NCBI GenBank assembly: GCA_947497755.1
Contig: CANMHT010000008.1
Coordinates: forward strand, 1 to 64,000
Length of the DNA stretch: 64,000 nt
Reading direction: 5' to 3'
Source of the DNA: an uncultured Polaribacter sp.
GTDB taxonomy: Bacteria > Bacteroidota > Bacteroidia > Flavobacteriales > Flavobacteriaceae
Positions 27,978 through 36,526 of the stretch are shown here, one piece after another. Every line of letters begins with the position of its first letter. Positions within the stretch are counted from its first letter, which is position 1. Under the pieces are notes generated by a model that worked only from the letters and a program-made list of their open reading frames with translations, was not told where the DNA came from and ran no database searches. The position numbers and the translations under genes are program-made.

Positions 27978-28343
27978 ATGATGCATAAATTTTCATTTGA
28001 AAAATTAGATGTTTGGAAAGAATCTATTTCTTTTTCCAAAGACATTTATGAGCTAACTAAAACATTTCCAAGTGATGAAAAATTTGGTTTAATTAGCCAA
28101 TTACGCAGAGCTACAAATTCTATATCTTCTAACTTGGCAGAAGGAACATCTAGAAGCACTAATAAAGATAAAGCTCATTTTACTACATTAGCTTATAGTT
28201 CTACTATGGAGGTATTAAATCATTTAATTCTTTCAAAAGAATTATACTTAATGTCAGAAAAAAAATATATCTCTTTAAGGGAAAAAATAAATAAAATATC
28301 TAATATGTTAAATGGGTTAAGAAAATCGCAATTAAATGAATAA
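27978..28343 (+). CDS. Four-helix-bundle (S23/23S-IVS-like) protein inserted in the bat operon
   Basis: The protein has about 121 residues. ATG codons at 27978 and 27981 (and a GTG at 27975) are possible starts. The signatures FEKLDVWKESISFSKDIYEL, FGLISQLRRATNSISSNLAEG and a C-terminal helix typify the four-helix-bundle family first seen in intervening sequences of 23S rRNA genes. Stand-alone copies are common in Bacteroidetes with unknown function. The gene sits between batA (36 bp upstream) and batB (46 bp downstream), in the same direction. No target-site duplications or inverted ends are obvious. Confidence 0.92.
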   Translation: MMHKFSFEKLDVWKESISFSKDIYELTKTFPSDEKFGLISQLRRATNSISSNLAEGTSRSTNKDKAHFTTLAYSSTMEVLNHLILSKELYLMSEKKYISLREKINKISNMLNGLRKSQLNE

Positions 28344-28389
28344 TACACCTGTAAACAATTACACAAATAAACCATTATACTAAAGTGAA

Positions 28390-29424
28390 ATGTATCAGAT
28401 AGAAGAACCAATATATTTTTATTTCTTCGCAATTATTCCAGTAATAATTGTCGTATTTCTATTGTCTTTTTGGTGGAAAAAAAGAACTCAGAAAAAGTTT
28501 ACTGATATTGCTTTATTAAAAAAACTAGCACCAGATACTTCTAATTTTAAAGCAGTATTAAAACTAGTTTTTCTAATTATTGGAGTAAGTTTTTTAGTAA
28601 TTTCTTTGGTTAATCCTAAAATGGGAACCAAACTAAAAACAGTAAAACGAGAAGGTGTTGATGTCGTTTTTGCCTTAGATGTTTCTAAAAGTATGTTGGC
28701 AGAAGATATTGCTCCAAACAGACTAGAAAAAGCAAAACAAATTATTTCTAAAATTATAGATAAATTAGGAAGTGACAGAGTTGGAATCATTATTTATGCT
28801 GGAAACTCTTATCCTCTTTTACCAATAACTACTGATCATGCAGCAGCTAAAATGTTTTTACAAAATGCTGGTCCAGATATGGTTTCGAGTCAAGGAACGG
28901 CCATTAACGAAGCATTAAACTTAGCCAAAACCTATTATAATAATGACGAGCAAACCAATCGCTTTTTAATTATTATTTCTGATGGAGAAGACCATCAAGA
29001 AGAAACAAAAAAGGTTGCAGAAAACATGTCTAAAGAAGGCGTTAAAGTATATACTATTGGTGTTGGAACAGAAAAAGGAGGTCCAATTCCTATGAAAATA
29101 AACGGTTCTTTATTAGGCTATAAGAAAGATAGAAAAGGACAAACTGTAATCACCCAAAGAAAACCAGATGTATTGGAAGCAGTTGCCAATGTTGCTAGTG
29201 GAAGATACATAGATGGAAACAAAACAGAAAAACCTGTTAGTTTTATAGAAGAATTAATTGCCAATGCTCAAAAAAACGAGTTTGAAACCAAGCAATTTTC
29301 TGATTATAAAGATCAATTCCAATGGTTTATTGGTTTAGGAATTCTATTCTTATTAATAGATATTTTCTTCCTAGACAAAAAGACCAAATGGATTAAAAAA
29401 ATAGATTTGTTTAACGAACAATAA
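28390..29424 (+). CDS. batB: BatB-like membrane protein with von Willebrand A domain
   Basis: The protein has 344 residues. Two membrane helices (~8-28 and ~56-75) precede the von Willebrand A domain with MIDAS DVSKSM (near residue 97) and SDGEDH; a final helix lies near 310-330. It resembles BatA in layout and is its probable paralog and partner. BatA and BatB are normally adjacent; here a four-helix-bundle gene separates them. batC starts 12 bp downstream. Confidence 0.93.
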   Translation: MYQIEEPIYFYFFAIIPVIIVVFLLSFWWKKRTQKKFTDIALLKKLAPDTSNFKAVLKLVFLIIGVSFLVISLVNPKMGTKLKTVKREGVDVVFALDVSKSMLAEDIAPNRLEKAKQIISKIIDKLGSDRVGIIIYAGNSYPLLPITTDHAAAKMFLQNAGPDMVSSQGTAINEALNLAKTYYNNDEQTNRFLIIISDGEDHQEETKKVAENMSKEGVKVYTIGVGTEKGGPIPMKINGSLLGYKKDRKGQTVITQRKPDVLEAVANVASGRYIDGNKTEKPVSFIEELIANAQKNEFETKQFSDYKDQFQWFIGLGILFLLIDIFFLDKKTKWIKKIDLFNEQ

Positions 29425-29435
29425 TTTTTACAGAT

Positions 29436-30284
29436 ATGAACAAAAATTATTTCATAGCATTCTTATTACTTCTATTCACTTCTATAGTAAGTGCTCAAGA
29501 AGTAAAAGATTCTATTGCCTTACAAAGAGAAGCAAGAAGCTTAGTAAGAGAAGGTAATGAGCTCTACAAACAAGAAAAGTATACAGATGCTAGTGTTTCT
29601 TTTAAAAAAGCATTAGATAAAAACGCTGGGTACAAAAAAGCTAGTTATAACTTAGGGAATGCTTTATATCAGCAAAAAAATTACAAAGAAGCGGTTCCTC
29701 AATTTGAAGTTACGGCTAAAGATTCAAAAGATAAATATACCAAAGCAGAGGCATTTCATAATATTGGAAATGCTGCCATGAAACAAAAGCAGTACCAACA
29801 AGCTGTTGATGCTTATAAAAACTCGTTAAGAAATAATCCTTCTGATGACGAAACTCGCTACAATTTAGCAATGGCTCAAAAAGAATTAAAAAAGCAAAAA
29901 GAGAAAGAAAAGAAAGACAATAAGGATAAAAAGAAAAACGATAAGAAAAAGAACAAAGACAAAAAAGAAAACAAGGATAAAAAAGGAGATAAAGAGAAGA
30001 AAGACGATAAGGGAGATAAGAAAAAAGACAACAAGCAAAACGACGATAAAAAGAAAGACAAAAAAGACGGGGATAAGGACAATAAAAAAGATCAGAAAAA
30101 AGACCCAAAAAATCCGAATAATAAAGACAAAAAGCAAAAACAAAAGCCTAGAAAAGGGAATATGACTCCTCAACAAATAAAGCAGTTACTAGAAAGCTTA
30201 AACAATGAGGAAAAGAAAACCCAAAAGAAAATGAACGTAAAAAAGGCAAAAGGCAAAAAAGTAAAACAAGAAAAAGACTGGTAA
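29436..30284 (+). CDS. batC: BatC-like TPR protein with a lysine-rich tail
   Basis: The protein has 282 residues. After a signal peptide (ends near IVSAQ) there are two or three TPR units (~30-140: LYKQEKYTDASVSFKKALDK and later). Then comes a ~100-residue low-complexity tract of K, D and N (29880-30140), and a short conserved end beginning GNMTPQQIKQLLESL. TPR domains bind partner proteins; the highly charged tract may be a flexible linker or bind acidic polymers. The tract makes the plus strand almost pure purine and creates long spurious reading frames on the minus strand. Confidence 0.92.
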   Translation: MNKNYFIAFLLLLFTSIVSAQEVKDSIALQREARSLVREGNELYKQEKYTDASVSFKKALDKNAGYKKASYNLGNALYQQKNYKEAVPQFEVTAKDSKDKYTKAEAFHNIGNAAMKQKQYQQAVDAYKNSLRNNPSDDETRYNLAMAQKELKKQKEKEKKDNKDKKKNDKKKNKDKKENKDKKGDKEKKDDKGDKKKDNKQNDDKKKDKKDGDKDNKKDQKKDPKNPNNKDKKQKQKPRKGNMTPQQIKQLLESLNNEEKKTQKKMNVKKAKGKKVKQEKDW

Positions 30285-30334
30285 AACACTCATTTTTGAT
30301 TTTATTAAAAAGTAGTATTTTTGACGGCTAGAAG

Positions 30335-32092
30335 ATGAAAAACAAAGTAGTTTACATATTTTTATTTATGAGTTTTGTGACTCAATTTGTTCTTGCGCAA
30401 GCTGAATTTAAAACCACAGTTAGCAAAAGTAAATTGGGAGTAAATCAACGCTTTAGAATTGTCTTTTCTATCAACAAACAAGGTGCTGATAATTTTACAC
30501 CTCCAAGCTTTAAAAACTTTAGAGTTGTTGCTGGCCCAAGTCAATCTGTAAATCAATCTTGGATTAATGGAAAAGTAAGCTTTTCTCAATCATATACTTA
30601 TATTTTAATGCCTAAAGCTATCGGAACATTTACCATTCCGAGTGCAAGCATTCAACTTAACGGAAAAACTTTAAAATCAAACACCGTTAAAATGAATATT
30701 TTAAAAGCCGTTGACTTACCTAAAAACCCCAACGACCCTAATTATATTGCCGAACAAAATGTTCATTTAGTTGCCGAAATATCAAAATCCAAACCTTTTG
30801 TTGGCGAAGGAATTTATGTAGAATATAAGTTATATGTTAGTGAAAATATTTCTGTAAAAGATTTTTCTGTAACAGAATCTCCTCAATACAATGGTTTTTG
30901 GAATCAAGAAATTAAGATCAATAACTTACAAATAAAAAACGGAATTTATAACGGAGAAAACTATCGTTATGTAGTATTAAAAAAAGCATTATTAATTCCA
31001 ACCAAATCTGGAAAACTAGTTATTGAACCAATGAAAATGGATATTTTAATTGGGGTTCCAACTGGTAGAGGTGACTTTTTTGGAAACCCTATTACTAGAA
31101 ATCTCACCAAATCTTTTTCATCTCCTAAAAGAAATATCAATGTAAAAGATTTACCGTTAGAAGGAAAACCAGAAAACTTTAATGGAGCTGTTGGTGACTT
31201 TAATTTTAGTATTACATCTAGTAAAAATGAACTTAAAGCAAACGAATCTTCAGAAATTAAAGTTTCGGTTAATGGAAAAGGAAATTTAAAACTTTTTGAG
31301 ATTCCAAAAATTCAAACACCAAAAGAATTAGAAGTATATACACCAGAACACAAAGAACAAGTAAGAACTACTTTAAGTGGTATTCGTGGTAGTGTTTATG
31401 ATTTGTATACTGTTGTTCCTCAATTTAAAGGAAAATACAAAATTCCGAAAGTGTCTTTTTCTTACTTTAATCCTAAAGAGAAAAAATACCATACCATAAC
31501 AACAGAAGATCTTTTTGTAAATGTTTTAGAAGGCAAAGAAATTGTTAGTACAACTAACAATACTGTAAAAAAAGACATTGCAATTACTGGAAGTAATTTT
31601 AGATACATCCAAACCAAAACAACATTTAGCCCAATAGAAGAAAGTGATTTTTTAGGCTCTAACCTATTCTACATTTTATTGCTATTACCTATTGTTGCTA
31701 TTCCAATTGGAATTGGCGTTCATACTAAAATGGCAGAGAGAAACAATGATATTGTAGGAGTAAAACAACGAAAAGCGGATAGATTGGCCAAAAAATATTT
31801 ATCTGAGGCTAAAAAACAACTAGGTAATAAAGAGGAATTTTATATTGCTTTAGAAAAAGCTTTACACAACTATTTAAAAGCCAAGTTACAAGTAGAAACA
31901 TCAGACATTAGTAAAGATAAAATCACCAAAATACTACAATCAAAAAACGTAGAAAACAAAGATATTCAATCATTTATAGATGTTTTAAATGACTGTGATT
32001 TTGCTAGATATACGCCAATTACTGATGTAATGATGCATGAAGAATTTGAAAAAGCAAAAGAAGTAATTATTGCACTAGACAAACAATTATAA
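30335..32092 (+). CDS. batD: BatD-like membrane protein
   Basis: The protein has 585 residues. A signal peptide (ends near VLAQ, residue 21) is followed by beta-sandwich repeats typical of the BatD family (AEFKTTVSKSKLGVNQRFRI, later QSYTYILMPKAIGTFTIPSA). A membrane helix lies near 445-465 (NLFYILLLLPIVAIPIGIG) and a cytoplasmic helical tail follows. It probably organises the Bat complex across the inner membrane. It sits 50 bp after batC and 6 bp before batE. Confidence 0.93.
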   Translation: MKNKVVYIFLFMSFVTQFVLAQAEFKTTVSKSKLGVNQRFRIVFSINKQGADNFTPPSFKNFRVVAGPSQSVNQSWINGKVSFSQSYTYILMPKAIGTFTIPSASIQLNGKTLKSNTVKMNILKAVDLPKNPNDPNYIAEQNVHLVAEISKSKPFVGEGIYVEYKLYVSENISVKDFSVTESPQYNGFWNQEIKINNLQIKNGIYNGENYRYVVLKKALLIPTKSGKLVIEPMKMDILIGVPTGRGDFFGNPITRNLTKSFSSPKRNINVKDLPLEGKPENFNGAVGDFNFSITSSKNELKANESSEIKVSVNGKGNLKLFEIPKIQTPKELEVYTPEHKEQVRTTLSGIRGSVYDLYTVVPQFKGKYKIPKVSFSYFNPKEKKYHTITTEDLFVNVLEGKEIVSTTNNTVKKDIAITGSNFRYIQTKTTFSPIEESDFLGSNLFYILLLLPIVAIPIGIGVHTKMAERNNDIVGVKQRKADRLAKKYLSEAKKQLGNKEEFYIALEKALHNYLKAKLQVETSDISKDKITKILQSKNVENKDIQSFIDVLNDCDFARYTPITDVMMHEEFEKAKEVIIALDKQL

Positions 32093-32098
32093 GTAGAA

Positions 32099-32854
32099 AT
32101 GAAAAAATTAATCTTTATATTCTGTTTATTATTCACTACTGTTTTTATTGCTCAAAACAGCAATAAAGACCTGTTTGAAAGTGCCAATTTAAATTACAAA
32201 AATGGAGCTTATCAAAAAGCAATTGATTTGTATCTACAAATTGAAAAAACACAACAAGTTTCTTCTGATTTGTATTATAATATTGCCAACTCTTATTACA
32301 AGTTAAACAATGTTGCAAACACCATCTATTACTACGAAAAAGCCTTAAAGCTAGATCCTTTAAATGACGATGCTGCTAATAATTTAGAGTTTGCAAAAAG
32401 AATGACAATTGATAATATTGAAGTACTTCCAAAAACCTTTTTACAAAAGTTTGAGGCAAATTACATCCAAAAACTATCTTATAATCAATGGGCAATTTTA
32501 GCCGTGATTCTTTCGTTTTTAGCAGCTACTTTATTTTTACTTTTTTATTTTTCATCGATTTCAGGAAAGAAAAGAATTTATTTTTTAACCAGTATCTTAT
32601 CATTCTTTTTATTGATTATTGCTGTTTTTACTTCATTTAATCAGTATCAAAAAGCAATTAATACAAAAACAGGTATTATATTTGCACCTGAAGTTTCTGT
32701 TAACAACGCTCCTACTTCTAATTCTGAAGAAGTTTTTGTTTTACATGAAGGGACAAAAATTAACATTTTAGACACTGTTGATAACTGGAAAAAAATTAAA
32801 TTAGCTGATGGAAAAATTGGCTGGATTTTAGCTGATAAACTAAAAGAATTATAA
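32099..32854 (+). CDS. batE: BatE-like protein: TPR plus SH3-type domain
   Basis: The protein has 251 residues. The signal peptide (ends FIAQ) is followed by TPR repeats (~24-95, ANLNYKNGAYQKAIDLYL), two membrane helices (~125-150 and ~160-180) and a C-terminal bacterial SH3-like domain (~195-251, LHEGTKINILDTVDNWKKIK). It is the last core gene of the Bat operon. Its TAA is immediately followed by the TTG start of a small gene. Confidence 0.92.
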   Translation: MKKLIFIFCLLFTTVFIAQNSNKDLFESANLNYKNGAYQKAIDLYLQIEKTQQVSSDLYYNIANSYYKLNNVANTIYYYEKALKLDPLNDDAANNLEFAKRMTIDNIEVLPKTFLQKFEANYIQKLSYNQWAILAVILSFLAATLFLLFYFSSISGKKRIYFLTSILSFFLLIIAVFTSFNQYQKAINTKTGIIFAPEVSVNNAPTSNSEEVFVLHEGTKINILDTVDNWKKIKLADGKIGWILADKLKEL

Positions 32855-33163
32855 TTGAATATCATTAGAAAAAATACATTCTTCAAAATTGCACTTTTAT
32901 TGACTTTGTCTCTAAAAGTAAGTGTATTTGTCTATGAGAGTTATACTTCTACAGAGTTTTCTATCGAAAAAATTTCACATTCAGATATTGAAGACTCTGA
33001 AAGCGAAGAAAAAGAAATAGACGAGTTAAAAAAAATAGTAGAGTATTTTCCTAACACTAGAGTTTCTAGTGCATACGGAATGAAATCTTCCCACAAATGC
33101 CTACTAAACAGATACAATTCTAGACATCTAGAATATACCACTCCACCTCCGGAATTTAGTTAA
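32855..33163 (+). CDS. Small secreted or membrane-anchored hypothetical protein
   Basis: The protein has 102 residues and starts at TTG directly after the batE stop codon, suggesting translational coupling. The N-terminus (FFKIALLLTLSLKVSVFVYE) is a hydrophobic signal or anchor. The middle is acidic (DIEDSESEEKEIDEL), and the end is HLEYTTPPPEFS. I do not recognise the family. The length, codon use like its neighbours, and tight spacing argue that it is real rather than accidental. Confidence 0.6.
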   Translation: MNIIRKNTFFKIALLLTLSLKVSVFVYESYTSTEFSIEKISHSDIEDSESEEKEIDELKKIVEYFPNTRVSSAYGMKSSHKCLLNRYNSRHLEYTTPPPEFS

Positions 33164-33238
33164 AATTCCGTCTTTAAGTAGCAATACTTAATACAACTAA
33201 ACTATTTTATAATTAAATATACCTACTAAACTGTAGGT
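33150..33238 (+). other. Three short inverted repeats between the small gene and sulP
   Basis: CGGAATTT/AAATTCCG (33150-33157 with 33163-33170) straddles the stop codon and may be a weak terminator. TTAAGTA-GCAA-TACTTAA (33174-33191) has a GNRA-type loop. CCTAC/GTAGG lies near 33223-33238. Together they could end the Bat transcript or act as a sulP leader; no TAnnTTTG element was found here. Confidence 0.4.
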
Positions 33239-33254
33239 AAAAAATCACACATTA

Positions 33255-35111
33255 ATGAAAAATTTATTCAGTAATCTTAAAGGAGATTTATTTGGCGGTA
33301 TTACTGCCGGGATTGTAGCTTTACCATTAGCATTAGCTTTTGGGGTTAGTTCTGGTTTAGGACCAAGTGCTGGTTTATACGGTGCTATTTTTATTGCATT
33401 CTTTGCTGCTCTATTTGGAGGAACAGATACGCAAATTTCTGGACCAACTGCTCCAATGACAGCAGTAAGTATGGTAGTAATTGCCAGCATTATTGCAGCA
33501 AATGATGGAGATGTAAACAAAGCATTACCTACCATTTTAACTGTATTTTTATTAGCAGGTTTATTACAAATTGGATTAGGTGCAATTGGCCTTGGAAAAT
33601 ATATCAAATACATTCCTTACCCCGTTGTTTCCGGTTTTATGACAGCAATTGGTGTTATTATTTTAATCACACAAATTCTTCCTTCAGTTGGATATTACGC
33701 TAAAGAAGATGCTCAATTTGTAGAACAATTTAAGCCTCAAGCAGAAGAAATCATTTTAGAGAACATTCTAAAAGAAGAAGCTGGAGAAGGCATTTTAGTT
33801 CTTGAAGATTTTAGAGAAACTATTAAAAGAGCAGAAGCTACAACACAAGCCGATATCTTAAAAGAAAGTAAAACTTTAGCTGGTAAAGAAGCTTCAGGAG
33901 TTTTAGGAACTTTTAAAGTATTACCAAGAGCTTTAAAAAACATCAATTGGCTAGAATTAGCTTTAGCCTTAGCTACAATATTTATCATCTACGGGTTTAA
34001 ACGTATTACTACCGCGGTTCCAAGTACTTTGGTTGCTTTGGTTGTAATGACGGGAATTGCTTTAGGATTTAGTTTAGATTATCGTCCTATTGAAGAAATC
34101 CCTGGAGGTTTCCCATTACCAAATATGGAAATATTTACCAACTTTAGTTTTGGTAGTGTTACTCCATACATCTTTACAGCTTTAACATTAGCTTTATTAG
34201 GAGCTATTGACTCGTTATTAACTTCTGTGGTTGCAGATAATATGACAAAAACAAAGCATAAACCAAATAAAGAATTAATTGGTCAAGGTATTGGTAACAG
34301 TATCGCAGCCGTATTTGGTGGAATTCCAGGTGCAGGTGCAACTATTAGAACTGTAGTAAATATCAATTCTGGTGGTAAGACTAAATTATCTGGTATGGTT
34401 GCTGGTATTATGTTATTAGTTATCTTATTAGGATTAGGGCCTATCGCTTCTAAAATTCCAGCGGCTGTATTAGCAGGAATCTTAATTACTGTTGGTATTG
34501 GTGTAATGGATTACAAAGGATTAAAAGCTATTCCTAACTTACCACGTGATGCTAAAATTGGACCATTTAAAGTGAGTTCAGAAGTAATCGTTATGATTGT
34601 TGTATTAGTATTATCAACTTTCTGGAACTTAGTTTACGCAGTAGGAATTGGATTAGTAATCGCTTCTTTAATGTTTATGAAGAAAATTGGAGATGTTGCA
34701 GCTTCTCGTTCTGATGTAAAGTCTTTAAAGAAAGAAAAGAACTGGTCTGATGAGAAAAACTTCCCAGAAGAATTAAAAGAAAGAGTATTCATTAAACATA
34801 TTAAAGGACCTTTATTCTTTGGTACAACTAGTGATTTTCATAGTTTGGCTCAGCAGATACCAGCCGCAGCTTCTACCGTAGTTATTCGATTGGGTAGAAT
34901 GCAGTATATGGATCAATCTGGGCTATATGCAATGGAAGATGTATTACAAGAATTGAATAAGAAAGATATTAAAGTTTTATTTGTTGGTTTATTAGATCAA
35001 CCTAAATACATGATGGAAAGAATTGATATCATTCCAGGATTAATATCTGAAGAATTTATTTTTAGCACTTTTGATGAGTGTACGCAATGGATTAAAGAAA
35101 ACGAAAAATAA
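33255..35111 (+). CDS. SulP-family anion transporter with STAS domain (bicarbonate likely)
   Basis: The protein has 618 residues. The SulP membrane core opens with DLFGGITAGIVALPLALAFG, and has PTAPMTAVSMV and GAIDSLLTSVVAD. A hydrophilic insertion of ~70 residues lies near 155-225. A C-terminal STAS domain (~500-618) contains VIRLGRMQYMDQSGLYAMED. SulP proteins move sulfate, bicarbonate or other anions. A beta carbonic anhydrase 20 bp downstream makes bicarbonate the best-supported substrate here (inference), resembling BicA-type uptake. The start ATG lies after a cluster of small inverted repeats. Confidence 0.94.
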   Translation: MKNLFSNLKGDLFGGITAGIVALPLALAFGVSSGLGPSAGLYGAIFIAFFAALFGGTDTQISGPTAPMTAVSMVVIASIIAANDGDVNKALPTILTVFLLAGLLQIGLGAIGLGKYIKYIPYPVVSGFMTAIGVIILITQILPSVGYYAKEDAQFVEQFKPQAEEIILENILKEEAGEGILVLEDFRETIKRAEATTQADILKESKTLAGKEASGVLGTFKVLPRALKNINWLELALALATIFIIYGFKRITTAVPSTLVALVVMTGIALGFSLDYRPIEEIPGGFPLPNMEIFTNFSFGSVTPYIFTALTLALLGAIDSLLTSVVADNMTKTKHKPNKELIGQGIGNSIAAVFGGIPGAGATIRTVVNINSGGKTKLSGMVAGIMLLVILLGLGPIASKIPAAVLAGILITVGIGVMDYKGLKAIPNLPRDAKIGPFKVSSEVIVMIVVLVLSTFWNLVYAVGIGLVIASLMFMKKIGDVAASRSDVKSLKKEKNWSDEKNFPEELKERVFIKHIKGPLFFGTTSDFHSLAQQIPAAASTVVIRLGRMQYMDQSGLYAMEDVLQELNKKDIKVLFVGLLDQPKYMMERIDIIPGLISEEFIFSTFDECTQWIKENEK

Positions 35112-35131
35112 TTATTTAAAAAAAATTAAAA

Positions 35132-35767
35132 ATGGCACATATTAGTAACGCAATAAATAAAGAAGTACAAGACACATTAACAGCAGATAGCGTATTACAA
35201 GATTTATTAGATGGTAATGCAAGATTTGTTGGAAATACAGCAAATACAGTAGACACTAGCGCATTAGTAGATCAAACTGTAGGAGGACAATTTCCTAAAG
35301 CTGTGGTTTTATCTTGTATAGACTCTAGAGTTCCTGTAGAATTAGTTTTTGACCAAACTATCGGAGACATTTTTGTAGCTAGAGTTGCTGGTAACTTTGA
35401 AAATACAGACATCTTAGGTAGTATGGAGTATTCTTGTAAAGTTGCTGGTAGTAAATTAGTATTTGTTTTAGGACATGAAAGCTGTGGAGCTGTAAAAGCT
35501 GCTTGTGATCATGTAGAATTAGGAAACATTACTGCTTTATTAGACAACATTCAACCTGCAGTAACGAAGTCTGAAGGTGAAGTTTCTGGAGACCACAATT
35601 CTTCTAATACTGAGTTTGTTAATCAAACAATTAAAAACAATGTTTTATTAACTATTGATAGAATTAGAGAAAAGAGTCCAATTTTAAAAGAAATGGAAGA
35701 CAATGGAGAAATTAAAATTGTAGGTGGTGTATATCACTTATCTAACGGAAAAGTTTCTTTGTACTAA
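35132..35767 (+). CDS. Beta carbonic anhydrase
   Basis: The protein has 211 residues. The zinc site and catalytic pair are seen as SCIDSRVPVE (Cys, Asp, Arg) and GHESCGAVKAAC (His, Cys). FVARVAGNF is also typical. It interconverts CO2 and bicarbonate. No signal peptide is present, so it acts in the cytoplasm. It is co-directional with the SulP transporter, 20 bp apart, and followed by a strong terminator, so the two form a bicarbonate uptake and handling unit. Confidence 0.96.
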   Translation: MAHISNAINKEVQDTLTADSVLQDLLDGNARFVGNTANTVDTSALVDQTVGGQFPKAVVLSCIDSRVPVELVFDQTIGDIFVARVAGNFENTDILGSMEYSCKVAGSKLVFVLGHESCGAVKAACDHVELGNITALLDNIQPAVTKSEGEVSGDHNSSNTEFVNQTIKNNVLLTIDRIREKSPILKEMEDNGEIKIVGGVYHLSNGKVSLY

Positions 35768-35786
35768 ATTTATACAACAATTAGTT

Positions 35787-35819
35787 AAAAAGGCATACAA
35801 TAACTTGTATGCCTTTTTT
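35787..35819 (+). terminator. Rho-independent terminator after carbonic anhydrase
   Basis: GGCATACAA (35792-35800) pairs with TTGTATGCC (35805-35813), extended by A and T runs on both sides, with a run of six T after the stem. Confidence 0.9.
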
Positions 35820-35845
35820 ATTTTATCCGTTTTTTTACCTAAAAC

Positions 35846-35883
35846 TCACCATTTTTGGTGAAGTAAAAAACCCCAAAATTGGG
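35846..35883. repeat. Two short inverted repeats upstream of the small-RNA promoter
   Basis: TCACCA-TTTT-TGGTGA lies at 35846-35861 and CCCAA-AA-TTGGG at 35872-35883. Their centres are 24 bases apart, and the second ends just before the -33 TTG. The layout suggests operator half-sites for a regulator, which I cannot name. Confidence 0.45.
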
Positions 35884-35885
35884 TA

Positions 35886-35916
35886 TTGTACAGAATCCTT
35901 TTCTATTATAAATTTG
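35886..35916 (+). promoter_or_regulatory. Strong Bacteroidetes-type promoter with no protein gene downstream
   Basis: TTG at 35886-35888 is separated by 20 bases from TAAATTTG at 35909-35916. The next plus-strand coding gene begins 730 bases later, beyond a terminator. Confidence 0.6.
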
Positions 35917-35921
35917 TAGTA

Positions 35922-35994
35922 TCCCCTAAACAATTATTTGTTAACGTATAGCGATTAAAAATCTTTTCCCCCTATTTTTTAATCGCTTTTTTTT
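35922..35994 (+). ncRNA. Candidate small RNA (~73 nt)
   Basis: The expected transcript from the promoter at 35886-35916 starts near 35922. It ends at an 11-bp perfect stem, GCGATTAAAAA (35951-35961) with TTTTTAATCGC (35976-35986), closing a 14-base pyrimidine-rich loop and followed by eight T (35987-35994). The hairpin is oriented as a plus-strand terminator; on the minus strand there is no T run, so it does not serve cvpA. No open frame or start codon explains the region. The loop (TTTTCCCCC) and the 5' CCCCTAAAC could pair with target mRNAs; that is speculation. Confidence 0.5.
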
Positions 35995-36526
35995 AGTTTA
36001 CCTCTTCAATAATTGTATCAATCACATCAGTATCTTTATCTCCTTCTGCTTTAATAATTGAAGGGAAAATTGCTGGAGCAATATCCTTTACCACATCATA
36101 TAATACAGATTCTTCTAAAGTTTCCTCATCAACAAAAGTAATGGTAGCATTTAACCTACTAAAAAACACAAAAATAATACTGAGTACCAAACCAATTTTT
36201 ACCAACCCAAAAACACCTCCTAGTATTTTGTTTACCAAACCTAAAGCGGCCAAATCTGCTAACTTAGTTAAGAATTTTCCTAACATACTTACTACAACAA
36301 CTATTAAAACAAAAGTAATGGCAAAAGCAGCAAGAGAAATCTTTTTCTCGCTCCAACTAACACTTTCTTTTAAAAAGTCTCCAACAAAATAAGAGAAATG
36401 AATGGCACCCCAAATTCCGCCAATTAAAGCAACCAATGAAGCTACTTCTATAAACAACCCTTTCATTATTCCTTTTACCAATCCGTATAAAAGAATTACT
36501 AAAATTACAATATCAAAAACGTTCAT
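35993..36526 (-). CDS. CvpA family membrane protein
   Basis: The protein has 177 residues. Four membrane segments are seen (first: FDIVILVILLYGLVKGIMKG), with the glycine-rich first half typical of the CvpA family (colicin V production). Known members act in envelope homeostasis; their molecular role is unclear. The stop codon overlaps the terminator T run of the candidate small RNA by two or three bases. A 5-bp hairpin (GTTCG/CGAAC, 36543-36558) lies just upstream of its ATG. Confidence 0.88.
   Translation of the reverse strand: MNVFDIVILVILLYGLVKGIMKGLFIEVASLVALIGGIWGAIHFSYFVGDFLKESVSWSEKKISLAAFAITFVLIVVVVSMLGKFLTKLADLAALGLVNKILGGVFGLVKIGLVLSIIFVFFSRLNATITFVDEETLEESVLYDVVKDIAPAIFPSIIKAEGDKDTDVIDTIIEEVN

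Noticed and set aside
29716..30176. Minus-strand frames opposite the batC tail
   Set aside because: They translate to runs of Phe, Leu and Ser that simply complement the lysine-rich tract.
33737..33988. Minus-strand frame opposite the SulP insertion
   Set aside because: Shadow of the hydrophilic insertion in SulP; no promoter or domain.
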